A DNA stretch of 64,000 bases from Talinum fruticosum. Its lineage: Eukaryota > Streptophyta > Magnoliopsida > Caryophyllales > Talinaceae. Shown here piece by piece: positions 22,117 to 35,408 of the stretch. Under the pieces are notes generated by a model. The model did no database searches and had not been told where the DNA came from. It worked only from the letters and a program-made list of their open reading frames with translations. Location: assembly GCA_021018815.1 (NCBI GenBank), contig JAITYX010000016.1, forward strand, positions 812,001 to 876,000. The letters run 5' to 3'. Position 1 is the first letter of the stretch; each line of letters begins with the position of its first letter. A program made the position numbers and the translations under genes.

Positions 22117-25100
22117 ATGGGCTTGAATAACGTTAGGTAATCTTCTTCTTCTTCGTTTGTGTTTCTTTTCCTTTTGTTTTTCGGATTGTTCATTTTTGGT
22201 GCCCTATTGTTATTTGCGGATTAAACTGCTGCTAAAGATTACTAATTGAAAAATTCGTGTATCAGGTCTGACACTTCAAAGAAAGCAGACCATAAATTTG
22301 AAAAGAAACTCCAATTTTATTCCAGTGAGTGCCCCCTCTTTATTGTCAAAGTAGAGAACTTTTATGAATTGGAATATATTTATGCCCTTTTTTGGGATTA
22401 TATAGGAAGTCCAGTACATATCTTTATCCGTTACCCTGTTTGTGATTTCATTCTGGTCTGAAACATCTAATATATTCATTGAAAAAGGGTCAAAAAGATT
22501 GAATTTTGAAACAAAAATAGGGGGTGGGGGTTCAATGGAGTTTATGGTGACTCCAAGGTAATGAATTTAGGATTTTGTTATTTTTGATCAGGGGCCTGGA
22601 TATAAGGCATTCATATGTGGAATTGGTTCAGTGTGTTAGTGCATAGCAATATGTTACTTCGAGAGCATTTTGATTGCTATCTGCCTGGGAATTATTTGAT
22701 TTGAGTCATGGTTCTGTTCCCATCGTTTTCATGGAAACACTTGCATTCTGATACTAACTTTGTTCTTTACCTGTTTCTGGATGCAGAGGTCAGGGAAACA
22801 GTTGCATCGTTAAGTGCTAAGAAGGCAATTGAGAAGGTGAAAATGCAAAGTTTTCCCTCTTGTCTATGATTTGAAGTTGGAAATTGTTTTTCTACACTTG
22901 TTGGCTTACTATTTTCCTCGTAGTGGTTCCTTTTCATTGAAGTAGACCCTAGGTAGGTTTTTCTATTACTCAAATTGGCATGTTCAATTTTCACTTTGGA
23001 GTATGTTGATTTTTATATGTTTATCTCTTACGGAAAGGGAAATGGTGTACAAAATGAACCAAGTATTTTGAGTAGGTTTTTGGAAGTATATAGAAAACTG
23101 TTAGTTACTGGCTGCCATAGCTTCTGGATCACTATGGATGGTGATAGGATAACGTCTTAAAGGCATATAGTACATCTATTGAGAGGATTTGGAATGCTGT
23201 GAGTTAACAATTTTGCAATGGCTGACGGGTCTAGTTGCAATCAATATTCTTAGTGTCTTTTTTCCTTTTCTTTTTTTCTTAAATAATTGTGATGGTCACT
23301 TGATGCAGTGTTGGTAGTAAGGAGAGGAGGGAATTACGCGATGCCTCTTTATCCACATTGATCATGATGCTGGTTGAGATGGAGGTGACTCGTTGGTGCT
23401 AGGTGGTCTTAACAATGCAATATATGCCTGTTATGCTGACTTCAGCTTTGGCAATCTCAATCAAAGCAAGAATAAGATATTGCCTATTTTCATTGTCCTT
23501 CAAAAATCAAAACTCGGCGTAAGAAAATTCGGGAATGAGAGTTGGGAAAAGGAAGCTGTCAGTGTTGCTAGCTCTTCATTTTAATTAACACTAGCTTTTA
23601 GTTTTCTAAAAAGTGCACTGGAGGTGTACCTTGGCTGACTGAGGTGCAATGCTCAAACTTCATAACAAGGGGAGGTTATGTGTGATTTGAAAATTATGCA
23701 ATTTACGAACTTTGCATCTTGCATATGAAAAACAAAATTTTTCTTTGAACTGTTCTTTACTTTTTTATTTGCGATAATCAATATTTGTTTCATTGTAAAT
23801 GTGAAGCAGCAGAACATTTCTGTCATCCCCCCCCAAAAGTATATAGCCAATTAGGGATCTTATACCTCCGGGGATTCTTGGGAGGGGTGAGAGAGAGATC
23901 TCTGCTTTTTGTGTGATTTAAACACCTCATAGAAAGTAGCGAATCCTACCACATTACTTCTTTGATAACAACACTTTTGTCAAATTAATCAAATTAATCA
24001 GCCTGGAGGATCTCAACTATTCTATTGCAATAAAAAAGGGTGGGGGTTCTCAACTATGCATTTGGTATGACCTCTCTTGACTAGGGTATCGATATCTGGT
24101 GTGTGGTGTATTTATGCACTTGTTTTAAACCATGGGCATAGCCTTTTTGTAACAAGAAGCCCATGATCATATGATCAATAGGGCTTCCAAAAAGTAGGCC
24201 TCCCACACTTGAGGTACGACTACATCTAGTTAAACTGGAACACATCAATGTGTACCCTCATTCTTTTCACCAAACCTTAAACAGATCATCCTAATGGTTC
24301 TCTCGCTTCCTTTTTCCTTTTTTTGTTTGTCTTTGCTGGTTGAGATCCTGTATCAGGGGAGCTGATGATGAGAAAGCTAAAGAGCACGAGTGGCAGCAAC
24401 AAATTATTTGTGCACCCAGAACATTAGATTTTGGGGTTGTTGCTGTGTTGACGAATGTGCCAATATGCTAATCTGATGGCTTCTTTGTTTCCTTCTTCCC
24501 CTACCCTGGCCTTTCTTCCAGCATTGCTGATTTCTACAGCTTGTTTATGTGATATTTTTGGGGAAAGATAGAGAAAATAATTTCTGCCATAGATTTTCTG
24601 GGTTTTCTTTAAGCTGAGATTTCCTCTTTCCTTGCTACGCATCATAGATACCTCCCTTTTCTAGCATCATATGACCATCTAAAATGGTGGTATGTAATAC
24701 TCTCAAATCTATAGGAAATGGTCTTAAACACCAGAAAACCTTTTGCGAGTTAAAGAGCACATAGTCTCCATTTAACAACTGGGACATCCTTCCCAAAAGC
24801 ATGCATAATATCCTCCATTATTTGCCAAGTTGGCTTTGTTGTGTTTTCCAATGCAATTGCTAGTTCACCTTTTTGATATAGGGAGAGCGGAATTTGACAT
24901 TAGAGCTATCGACAGTTTGTTAAAGGTGTGAGATTAAAAGTTGGCACTGTCTTAGGAGATTGCCTACGCATTACAATCCTCTTTTATTTTATTGTGTATA
25001 AACTCTTGACCTGTTACACTGTAAACTTCCAAACGACCCACTCACCATTCTTTCATTGTTTGTCTTTTTCCAGAAGAGCAAGAGTGCTAGAAGACGGCAA

Positions 25101-25522
25101 AAGAAATTGAAAGCTTATGATCTCTCCACCCTTACCGACTTTTTGCCTGATGTAGAAGATCCACAACCAGGCCCTTCAGCTAAGTCTGAAGTAAACTGCA
25201 AATCACGCCACAAGCTAGTGTGAGTGACAAACCTTGAATCATCCCTTCATTTCGTTTCTTATTCTACCTTCTGAATTCAGTAATCACTTTTCTTTATTGA
25301 CATTTTTTTCTCGTTGGCAGATTGAAGGAGTCTAAACAATTGATGACTGTCCTTAATCATCCAGTTTTCCAGTCAGATCCACTTGCTGCCATTCATCAAC
25401 ATTTGCGGAGAACACAGCCACCACCCGAAACAAAACCCGCAAAGAAGTCCAGCAATGATGGAAAAAAGAAGAAGAAAAAGAAGTCAAAATCTTCATCAGG
25501 AGTTGAATCCATGGAAATGTGA
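22117..25522 (+). CDS. SLX9: SLX9-like ribosome biogenesis protein, five exons
   Basis: Encodes a 158-residue protein of the SLX9/FAM207 family, nucleolar factors for 40S subunit (18S rRNA) maturation. Exons: 22117-22136, 22266-22324, 22787-22836, 25074-25219 and 25321-25522; every junction is GT-AG and all phases agree (477 nt with stop). Family marks in order are KADHKFEKKLQFYSKVRETV near the N-terminus, a basic ARRRQKKLKAYDLSTLTDFL block, CKSRHKLVLKESKQLMTVL, then FQSDPLAAIHQHL, and a lysine-rich tail (KKKKKKKSKS) likely to hold a nuclear/nucleolar signal. The start is the first ATG and gives a short MGLNNVRS leader where relatives also begin with MG. Intron 3 (22837-25073) is large and contains an inverted dispersed repeat. 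Confidence 0.92.
24591..24876 (-). repeat. Dispersed repeat, copy 2, inside SLX9 intron 3
   Basis: Reverse-oriented copy of 5346-5628. On the minus strand it runs from TCAAAAAGGTGAACTAGC to CCCAGAAAATCT. The frame GELAIALENTTKPTW stays open here too. The copy lies within the intron on the opposite strand to SLX9. Its unmatched flanks are unrelated to the 5-kb locus. Confidence 0.8.
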
Positions 25523-27540
25523 TTGTCAGATTCTGGTTTCCATATTTTGATGTGTTTCGTACTCTACTGAAGTCACCGACACTGAAATTTGGTGTCTAGG
25601 CATGGTTAAATTCATGTAATGTTCTTTTTAATATTTGTGGCTTACTAAGCTTTCCTGAAGCTATTGTCCAGACCACAGATTTTACTGTAAATGATCAATT
25701 CATTATATCAAAGAATTTTGGAGAGGAAACTTGCCTGTTTACCAAATATCAGATGGGCATGCAGTTGATGAAAAACTTGAAAGTTCAATGGAGTAGTTTC
25801 ACTTTATATTACGTTCTGAAGCTGTATTCATGGAGTTCATTTACAAGTAATGCGCCCCCCAACCCAAAGACTTTGACTGTTGCCTGAAATGGACTAGTGG
25901 GGAGATGATCAATGTAAAGTATTATCACTATTGAAATCAGATGAGCTTTAATTCGTTTGCAAGCATAGTGTACAGATTAAAACAAGTATTTATGGCCTTG
26001 TGAGTTATGATTCATTGGAAGTACTTATATCATAACCGGTATAAGATTTGCATATAGGTGTTAGTTGTACATAAACCTAGCGAATATGAGCTGTTCTTTG
26101 ATAAAGTATTGAGTGGGTTGGTTTGTGTTATCAGGTCAGGCTAGTATCAGCTTAGGTCATGCTCGAGTTGATGAAATTTTATATTTTTGGCTATGGATGA
26201 GAATAGGAATACAAAGGGGTCCATTTACATGATTGCTAAAACTTAAAAACAAAGAACATCATATGAAAGCAACCCATCCATGATTAGTTCACTGGTGAAA
26301 ATGCTTTGGTTCTGTTAGCCAATACTTACCTTTTGATCTATTGTTTTCTAGAAAATGTTCTTGCGTTATTAGGCAAATTTGCTCATCTTTTCCTATTTCA
26401 GAATCTCCTTGTTTCTTGATTACTCAGTAATCAAAATCCCATGCTGTGTATGTCATACATTTTAAGAACCTTTTTACTTACAAATTTGATAGAAAAAAAT
26501 TAAAAAATAAGGAAAAACTGACGAGTAAAAACGATAGCCTACCTTGAAGGCTTTTATGGAGGTTCTTATTTCTGAATTGTACTCTTCTTCATGGAGTTTA
26601 TTTACAACTTTATAAGTAAACCCAACAACCCCCCGGGGGTTTCAGGTCCCTGATCGGAGGGTCAAACAAAGAGCCTTGGCGTGGAGTAAATCTTCATGTT
26701 TGGTGTTTCTAAGAACTGCATCTCCCAACATCAAAGTCGGTAGTTGTGATGACTGTACCGGCTTATTAATGCTCAAAGTCGAGGAGGTGTAGGAAGAGCA
26801 GTACTCTACCTTGGAACGGCAACTTCACTTCATGGGACATTACTTCTCAGAATTGAAATGGTGCGTTTGGCTTTGACCAGTCGATTTCAACTGGCTCAAA
26901 CCGCCCCCCCAGCTGCCGCCTTCTTGGGAAATGAGCATCTCTTTTCTGGTGCTCACAGATCATTAAGGGGTAAGATGCACAAACCTAAACATAGCAAGCC
27001 AGCTAGAAAATCAAAGGTTCATTCAGAAGCCAGGATGCACTTCGGGTGGTGTTTTCTACCACAACTGACAACTTCAGCCTTTAGGCTTTTCTGATCTATA
27101 AATAAGTGTCAAAGACAGCTAGCAAAGAACAATAAATGGCTACAACTGCAAACACTGCTTCATTCTGATTTACACCAAAAGCACGTATGGAATGGTCACT
27201 CTTCATCCTACCTTCGGAAGGCGGAGGTTTCTACAACTTTTTGACATCAATGCTTGCATTGTGCTCAAGAATTACAAACACAATCGCAATTCTCATCTCA
27301 GGCTATCAGCTACAGAACAGGAGAAAATTGCAAAAATGGATAGAAAAATTGCATTCCTTGTGTTGCTAATTACTACACCCCGGTTATATGCACATACACT
27401 AATATAATCACTCTACAAATACATTTGGCATGACACAAATTGAGTATTACAACTTATAGCCATCATTCATAAGGCTAATGTCTTCCCAATATCAAAGGAC
27501 CTTGCCTTGGTCACCAACGATGTCTCTAAACAAACAGCTA
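25523..27540. other. SLX9 3' region and unassigned sequence
   Basis: The first couple of hundred bases are likely the SLX9 3' untranslated region. From about 26600 to 27520 the composition is more balanced than in the AT-rich surroundings, with short open frames on the plus strand (for example 26858-27094). I recognise no protein, and no splice-consistent model emerged. It could be a non-coding transcript or a decayed gene. Confidence 0.35.
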
Positions 27541-27790
27541 GACCGCGTTTGGTTCATCAAATTTTGAGTCCAGGTATGGGAATGAAATCATCCACACCCA
27601 TATTTCATGTTTGGTTAGCTTTGTAACCATGAATGAGATTCCAAAAGGTGTAGGGTTTGTTCGAACATACATACAAAACACACGTAAACGTAAACATAAA
27701 TAGTAATGAACATAAACAAATATAAAAGAGAAGAAACGAAGATAAACGGTACAGAAATGAACATAAACGAATAGAAATGAGTTGTAAATA
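27541..27790. repeat. Repeat with GTTTGGTT end and AACATAAACGAA words
   Basis: Starts GACCGCGTTTGGTTCA, a kind of end common to plant MITEs, and continues into several copies of ACATAAACRAAT. A similar array occurs at 32511-32585. A CCCTAYACCTTTWGGAAT block is shared with about 32685-32705 in opposite orientation. Confidence 0.4.
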
Positions 27791-29300
27791 GATTATTTCA
27801 CAATATCGAATATTTCGTGAATAATGAATATTTATAAAATTATTATTTATAATATTTCAAACTATTGTATTTTATTTTTATAGGGAAATAATTTTTATTA
27901 TAATGTTTCTCAAATACCGTAAATTTTTATTATCATTTTTCTAAAATATAAAAAAAATTTTATAATTTGAGAAAAAGATAAAAAATATATATAAAAAACC
28001 CCAATTCTTTCCCCTTCTTTTACTATTCTCAATGCCTTTAATTTTAATAATAATAACAATAGAAATAATAATAATAATCTATGCAAGACCCTTTTATGAC
28101 TTGCTTTGCATTATATTACAGGCGTTTATTTGTCCGGTGCTTAATTTTTGATTTTTTCATCCAAAATAATTTTTTTGCAATTGATTTAAACTGAGGAGTT
28201 TTGACCTAAAAGTTGTGAGGTAGTTACAGTATTAATCCCACATGACAACTTCCCACTCCTCCAAATCTGTCAAGCACTCTCCTCAACCATGAAACCTCTC
28301 CTACAACAACTCTCTCCAACAGAAACCTCAAACCTGTATATGAATTTGTGCAATGCTTCGTAATATTTCATAGAATCTTTTTCTAAACTCTCATCGCCAT
28401 GATCATGCTTCTCTTTCTTCAAGTTTGATTCCTTTATTTTCCTTCACTCTCTATCTATTTGCAATACAATTCTATTCAATATGGTTCATGCAATTCACTC
28501 CCATAAATGAGAGATCGGTTATCAAACAATTTGCATAATACGCGAAGATCATGACCCAAATTTGGAATTTGGTTAATACAAATTTATCAGACCTGAAATT
28601 GGGTGATTCTTCCTCTTTCTCTCTCATCATATATATTTGCGAAGATTGAACAACACATAATCTACAATTATCCCTTCATTTCCAAATCAAAGAATTTGAA
28701 CCAGGACACAATAGCCGACACTTGCTCTGTAAGTATTGATTGTATAATCTACAATGTCCTAGTAGGTACAGATAATTTTGACTGTGAAACCCTTTTTTGA
28801 GTTTTGATAAAAGAGTAGACTCACAAAAAGATTGCAAGGGATGACCAGATGGAAGAGAAAGAACAATGCATAGTTATGATGTCAATTCTCTTTTCTTTAA
28901 TTTTGGGAAAAGTGAAGACAAAGAAAGAGATTGATGAGAGATGCATATGTACAGTCAGTAGAGATGAAACGGAAATTAGAGGCAGAGGATGAACAATAGG
29001 AATTATCAAAGGCTATACTGTCTAACGACGATGATAGACATAACTCCAAATCCCCAAAACATCTCGAGAGCTTCACAACAAAAATAAAATACCATATAAT
29101 CAACAGATAAAGAGAGAGAAACCTTGCAGGAGAGAATACAGAGGAGGGAGAATGGAATCTCTTTCGAGAGGCAGAGGCACAGAGGTTGAGCATTCGGGAC
29201 TGTAGACGTTATGGGCTCCACACATTATCACATGCATCTAAACCTTTCCTCTCGAAACATAAAACGTAGATGTAATTGAACGTACCCAAAAACGATGGAT
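27791..29300. other. Intergenic, AT-rich, no gene recognised
   Basis: Short open frames exist on both strands, but their predicted products resemble nothing known and codon use is unremarkable. Confidence 0.45.
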
Positions 29301-29760
29301 AAAGAGGCGACATTTTCAGATCCAATTGAACATGCCGAAGAACGATGGAGAGAGCGAGAGGGAGCCGGATAGAAAAAGCGGACCGGATAGCAAGAGCAAG
29401 AACGAGCTGGAGATGAAGATGGAGATTGAGAGCCGCAGAGAAATACCCCGGCAATGGCAGGGCGAGAGTCCAAAAGCGAAAGGGAGCCGGAGAGCGAGAG
29501 GGAGCCGGAGTCGGAGTCGGAGTCGGAGCCGGCGAGGAAGATGGAGAGTGAGTTCAGAGAGACAGAGAGCCCAGCAACGGCAGAGAGGGAGCCGAAGAGC
29601 GACAGCAAGAACGAGCGGCGAGGAAGACGGAGAGTGAGAGCCGGAGAGAGAGAGCCCAGCGAAGGAAGAGAGGGAGCCGGAGAGAGGAAGTCCAGAGACA
29701 GAGACAGAGAGAGAGGCGTGAATGAGGGAGTGCGGGACTGCCTGGAGCAAGGACGCTAAC
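29301..29760. repeat. Purine-rich GAGAGCCGGAG low-complexity tract
   Basis: About 460 bp of strongly purine-rich plus strand, built on GAGAG, GAGCCGGAG and GAGTCG words. It keeps overlapping long frames open on both strands (plus-strand Glu/Arg/Ser repeats, minus-strand Leu/Ser repeats), which is what a simple repeat without stop triplets does. It is not called coding. It may be the pyrimidine-rich leader of a minus-strand transcript. Confidence 0.6.
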
Positions 29761-30335
29761 GAATGAATGAGAGGGGGAGAGAGGGACTTAGGGTTGGATT
29801 CTTTTAATTTTTTTATAGCCCTCTAATACTTTTAATTATTAAGAGTTTTTATTTAATATATAATTTATATATTTTATATTATAAAATTTATTATTATTTA
29901 AGTAGTAATATTATTCAAATTTTTATTATAATTAATTTTTTAATAACTGTAATTATAAAAGACAGAATTTACTAATTACGATAATAATCTTATCAAAATT
30001 ATCCCAAATCTTAACTTTTTTCTCATCATCAACTACTGCCTTACATTTAAGAGTTATAAAATAAAAAAAAGAGATAATTTAATAAATCTTTCATACATTT
30101 AACAATATATCATCATTCATTTTCTGAATTACTCTAAAATTATTTCTTTTCCACTCCATTTCTCCATTTTCTATCCAATGTAACTTTTTACTTAGTTAAA
30201 CTACAGGTTGTCATTGTCATTGTGATTTATGACCTACATGAGATAAATTACATATAAGTAACCTCTCTTTTGTGATTTTATAATTCTTTTTAATTATTTA
30301 TTTTATTAATTGATTATATGTTTATACCTTGATTA
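29761..30335. other. Intergenic, AT-rich
   Basis: No features recognised. Confidence 0.5.
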
Positions 30336-30343
30336 CTTATATA

Positions 30344-31634
30344 TAGGGGTGTATTCGAGTCGAGCCGAGCCCGAACCCGCAAGGCTCGAAGCTCGGCTCG
30401 TGAGTATCATTTGTAGCTCGAGCTCGGCTCGTGGCTCGCCAAGCTCGGCACAATCAAGTTCGAGCTCGGCTCGCAAAAGCTCGAGCCCAAGCTCGGCTCG
30501 TCATTGGCTCGTCAAAAGTTTCTATTAAACTCCTGTTTTTAGGTTCAAAGTCACCTTTTATATATACTTGCTATAAAAACATAAACTTAAATTTAATTGA
30601 GACTCTTTTTCTCAACAATCACAATATACCACTTAAAAAATAGTATAAAACATAAATAAAACATTTAACGCTTTGATAATGAAATACAAATTACTAAAAA
30701 CCCGAATTTTAATTTAAAATCCTTGTAACAATAACATCTATTATTCACTAAAAAAAAAAGGCTCTTTATTTCACATTTTCAATATAGCAAAATGTCATCA
30801 AAGTGGGCACGTCGATCCTTCATTAGACATTGGCAATATGAACTCTTTAGGTTGATCGTCTTCTTTTGACACCCGAGAAGGGGAGACAAATAAAAGTTAC
30901 AACTAAATCATTAATACAATTTTATTTTAATTTATACTTTAAATTGACAAAAAACTACCTTTCTTTTCTTTTTCGTGACACCATGTAAATGACGGAACCA
31001 ATCACCTCCACATATCAAAGCTTCCACCGTTTTAGGATCTAACGAGCTACGATATTGATCAATCACTCTACCTCCTGCACTAGATTAATGTGAATCATAT
31101 ATTCATTGTCAACATTTCATCTATCTTGATTTTGGGTTTTCATGTATATAAATGTTAGTAATTGGTAAACAAAAGTTTTAATAGATTAGGTATAACCAAA
31201 TGCTTTACTTAAGAAATATAAATCAAAATAATTATGCTAAATTAAAAAATTTAAATTAATTGCTAGATCGGTGATTAAAAAAAGTTCTTCACATACTAAT
31301 ATCCACAAATTTTAGCTCATTTGTTTCAATTTGTTTAGATTCATTTGTAATTAGCTTGTGTGAGCTCGACGAGCCGAACTTGTTTAGGCTTGTTTGTTTG
31401 GCTCGCTTGCTCGGCTCGTTTACTCGTTCGTTCGTTCGTTCGACTTGTTTGTAATGGGCTCGTGTAGGCTCGGCGAGCTTACGAGCTCCAACATTGCAAG
31501 CTCGAGCTCGGCTCGGATAACTATCTAGGCTTGGCTCGGCTCGGCTCGGGCTCGTCACAAGCTCGGATTGGCAAGCTTTTATACGAGGCAGCTCGCGAGG
31601 GCTCGCGAGCCGGCTCGGCTCGCTTACACCCCTA
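30344..31634 (-). mobile_element. Non-autonomous hAT transposon, TSD CTTATATA
   Basis: A 1,291-bp element with terminal inverted repeats TAGGGGTGTA / TACACCCCTA and a perfect 8-bp target-site duplication CTTATATA (30336-30343 and 31635-31642), the diagnostic size for hAT. Both subterminal regions are packed with GCTCGGCTCG words and their inverse, as in plant hAT families with these ends. A transposase remnant lies on the minus strand in the middle. The perfect duplication suggests the insertion is fairly recent. Confidence 0.9.
30780..31088 (-). pseudogene. hAT transposase C-terminal dimerisation remnant
   Basis: On the minus strand 31085-30955 reads AGGRVIDQYRSSLDPKTVEA and continues LICGGDWFRHLHGVTKKKRK to a GT donor. 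This is the end of the hAT dimerisation domain (compare the family's 'GRVI...RSSL.P..VEAL.C..DW' pattern). A short downstream exon-like piece follows near 30890-30790. The catalytic part is absent, so the element depends on an outside transposase. Confidence 0.7.
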
Positions 31635-32304
31635 CTTATATAATTTTAGTAAGGTCATTATCGCCATTACTATTATTCAAGTGTTTGGAATTTTTATGTT
31701 TAAGCATTTTTTTATTATTTTTATCTCTATTATGTGAGTTTTATTAGTGATTATTATTTTTATTGATTGATTGATGAAAAATACTCATAATTATTACGTA
31801 CATAGTTATGTATCTTATATACTTTTAATTTTCAAGCCACTTGTATCTCAACACTACTAATGATTTTAATCACATGAACAAAACTGGATCACAAATCTTG
31901 CATTATAATTGGTTTAAGCGTTTTATTTTATAAAAATCTTCATAATTACATAATTACAATTCTATGAGTTTTTACAAATATTTTTAATGATTAAAATTTA
32001 ATATTTTATATTTTATATAATTTATAAATTTTATTTTATAAAAATTTTATTACTATTTTAAGTAGTTAATGTTATTCAAATACTCATTATAAAATTTTTA
32101 AATAATTTATTACACTTTTTATTTTATGTATAATTTGAAAGTTTTTTTTAAGAAAATCATTATCATTATTTTAAGTAATCAGAAGTATAATAAGAAGTTT
32201 GGCTTCTGCAACGAGAGAGAGAGAGAGTGTGTGTTGTCAATTACGGGAGCATTTAATCGAGGTTGAAATAAAAATTTGAACTCACGATGTTAGAAAAAAA
32301 CGCC

Positions 32305-32353
<49 letters not shown>

Positions 32354-32425
32354 TATATATCGTTAGTATTATTTTGAAATTCAAACTCTTTTAATTTTTT
32401 GCACGTATGCCTGCAAATCCAAGCT

Positions 32426-32458
32426 AGTAATAATAACAACAACAACAACAACAACAAC

Positions 32459-32509
<51 letters not shown>
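32426..32509. repeat. Compound AAT/AAC microsatellite
   Basis: An AAC block sits inside a longer AAT array. Confidence 0.9.
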
Positions 32510-32511
<2 letters not shown>

Positions 32512-32738
32512 CCTAAAACAAAAACGCACATAAACAAATATAACAGTACATAAAAGAACATAAACGACCATAAACGAATATAAAACACAAAAAAATGTTG
32601 TTTTTCATGTAAAATCGAACGGGCCCTTAGTCAATTTTGCAAGATATGAGTTTACTCATACCCACATCCTCCAATTTACCTAACCCTATACCTTTAGGAA
32701 TGAGTTTTAAACTTTATTTTTTAAAAATTTTCAACAAA

Positions 32739-32790
<52 letters not shown>

Positions 32791-35368
32791 CCTTGGTGGT
32801 ACTTTAAGTTTTAAACATTGATATTTTTATGTCTTGTCGTATTTGAGGGATTATTATTATGGTTCTTTGCAATTTCTATGTTGCCAAAACTTTATGATAA
32901 AAATTACAATGTTATGGATCTTGTACTTCAGAGTGATGGTAATATGAAATATGCATAAGTGAAAAAAATTGAAATACTAAAAATATATAAATTCAAAGCA
33001 TATTTGTAGCCAAATAAATATTTTACTAGGTTCATTCTTAATATTATTTTCAACTAAATTGGCTAATCAATTAGTAATCATTAGTTTTTAGCTCATGCGT
33101 TGCATGGTTGGTCTTATACCTAATATTTGATATTTTTTAATCTTATTTTATTTAAAGATTTCAAAATTTTTAATTTATTTTAAAAAAATTAATGTATTAA
33201 ATATATATGTAAGTGGATGATATGCACACATACTATCCTACAATTATGATAACTTAAATATCATGTCAATTAAGAAGAAAAAATATAAAATGAGAAACAT
33301 GAATATGAATGAGTTTAGATTATTATAGTTAGAATATAAATTTATTATTTATTTGTTGTTTTTTGATATAAGTATAAGGAATTATAAATAATTATGTTAC
33401 TTTTTATATTTTTAAAAATATTGATATTTTTATAATTGTAGAACATTATCTACTATATTTATTAATAATCTTATATGTTATGAAATTGTAGCTTTTAAAT
33501 TGTGTATGTCATTTTTTTCTTGAAATTTTTATAACATATTTTATTTTGAGTAAATTCATATCCAATATAAATTTTTTAAAAAGAGACACAATTAAAATTT
33601 GACCATAGTGTATAATGAAGACAAATAAATAAAAGACTAATTATAGGAACCATAATATGTAAAGCACAAACTCTTATAGAATTTTATGAGAAATATATCA
33701 AAAATCAAGTATAGAATGATTTATATTAATGGAAAATTATAGATAATATATGGTATTTTGAAACTCCAATACCAAATAAAATACATTAATAAAAATATAT
33801 TAAACTTATTTATGCTATTTGAAAATCTAAAAATACCAATTTCTACTACTAATTAATGAAAACAGATATAGTTGGGTTCAAGATATATTACAATGCATTA
33901 TTTAAAATATAGCAAACTCATGCAATATTCTTAACTAATACATATATTTTTTTCTATGAACAAAAAAATACTAATGCATATATTAATATTAAGTTATGAA
34001 TAATATGGCTTAGATTATTGTACTTTACTGTGGAAATATCAACGATTGAATTTATACATTATTTGAATAATAAATTTATACATAAGAATTTTTGAAAGAA
34101 TTTAATGTAAAACTAATTATGAGGTTTAAAACATACTCCAATAGAAATATTATTATATTAGTGCATACTATAAGGTAAGAAACACCAAAAGAATATTATA
34201 ATTAACAAATGTATTGAATTTAAGTAACAACCATTATATTTTTGTATCGAAACCGAGTAATTCAATAATAATTTTATGAAGATATTTTAAAAATTAAAAA
34301 TTTAATTGGAAAAAATCATTTGCTAGTCTAATATAATAAATTTTCATTACTTTCTTCTAAGTCCAAAGTGAGAAAAATGTTCTATAACATTAAAATGTTA
34401 AAATGTATTTGTGCAAAAATTTTTTTAACAATATAATATTTAATAGAATATAGCAATTAAATATTTTAGCTCAAAGTGGCCATCCAAAAAAAATTTCCAA
34501 TTCAAACAATATAACCTTCTATCTATTTCATTATAATAAAAGGTAAAAGAAATAGTTTGTATGAAATATTTTAGCTCAAAATGATGTTGTTTCATATGTT
34601 TAATAAAAGTAAAATACATTAGGTTTTGAAGATAAAATATCAAATTTTTATTTTTATTTAAACATTATTCATTATGATCGCGATTTCATTATCTCTTATT
34701 TGACACAATATTTTCTTAAACATTAATAATCCTATAATTGCTTCACTAAGCATTTCAATTTTTCGACATCTCTTGCAAAATGAAAAAAATTTTTTTATTT
34801 AATAAAACACATTAGTTTTAGAGGATGTAATTTGACCAATTATTAATCAATATTTTTTGATGAAATGAATTGAATACATTATTGATTCATTAATATGAAT
34901 TTCTCATAATTAAGCATTATATTAAGTGACATTCCAACTAAGCATCCTATGTGTCATTCATACGAAGTCCTACCTAACTTCTAATATATATATATACACG
35001 TATATTAACTAACACAATATATAAATTTTATGACCAATCATAAACGTAAGTTACTCATTGAATAAATCACATATATAAATCAAATATTTTTCTTTAATTC
35101 CAACGTTACAATTAATCTAACACTGTTAAAAATTATGAAATATTATTTTATTATACCTAAAATGTTGTTACAAATTCTCATTGGTAACTACTTATACACT
35201 TTCTATGTCATAACCTTCGTGCTCTCTCGCACTTAATTCCCCAAAGAAATCCTCCCACCTCTCCCTACATCTAAAAACCATCTACTACTTATGGTCTCTA
35301 TGTGGAGCAATATAAATGAACATAAATCTAAGAGTGATGTCTCAAAACCTTTTGTATGTCTTGGTAGC

Positions 35369-35370
<2 letters not shown>

Positions 35371-35407
<37 letters not shown>
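35371..35407. repeat. Poly-T run, 37 bases
   Basis: An uninterrupted T tract. It could be the poly-A tail of a minus-strand retroposed sequence, but nothing recognisable lies beside it. Confidence 0.8.

Positions 35408-35408
<1 letters not shown>

Noticed and set aside
29228..29759. Ser/Leu-rich and Glu/Arg-rich proteins on both strands
   Set aside because: By-products of a stop-free purine repeat; no domain and mutually overlapping.
32290..32571. Poly-leucine protein on the minus strand
   Set aside because: Produced entirely by the AAT/AAC microsatellites.
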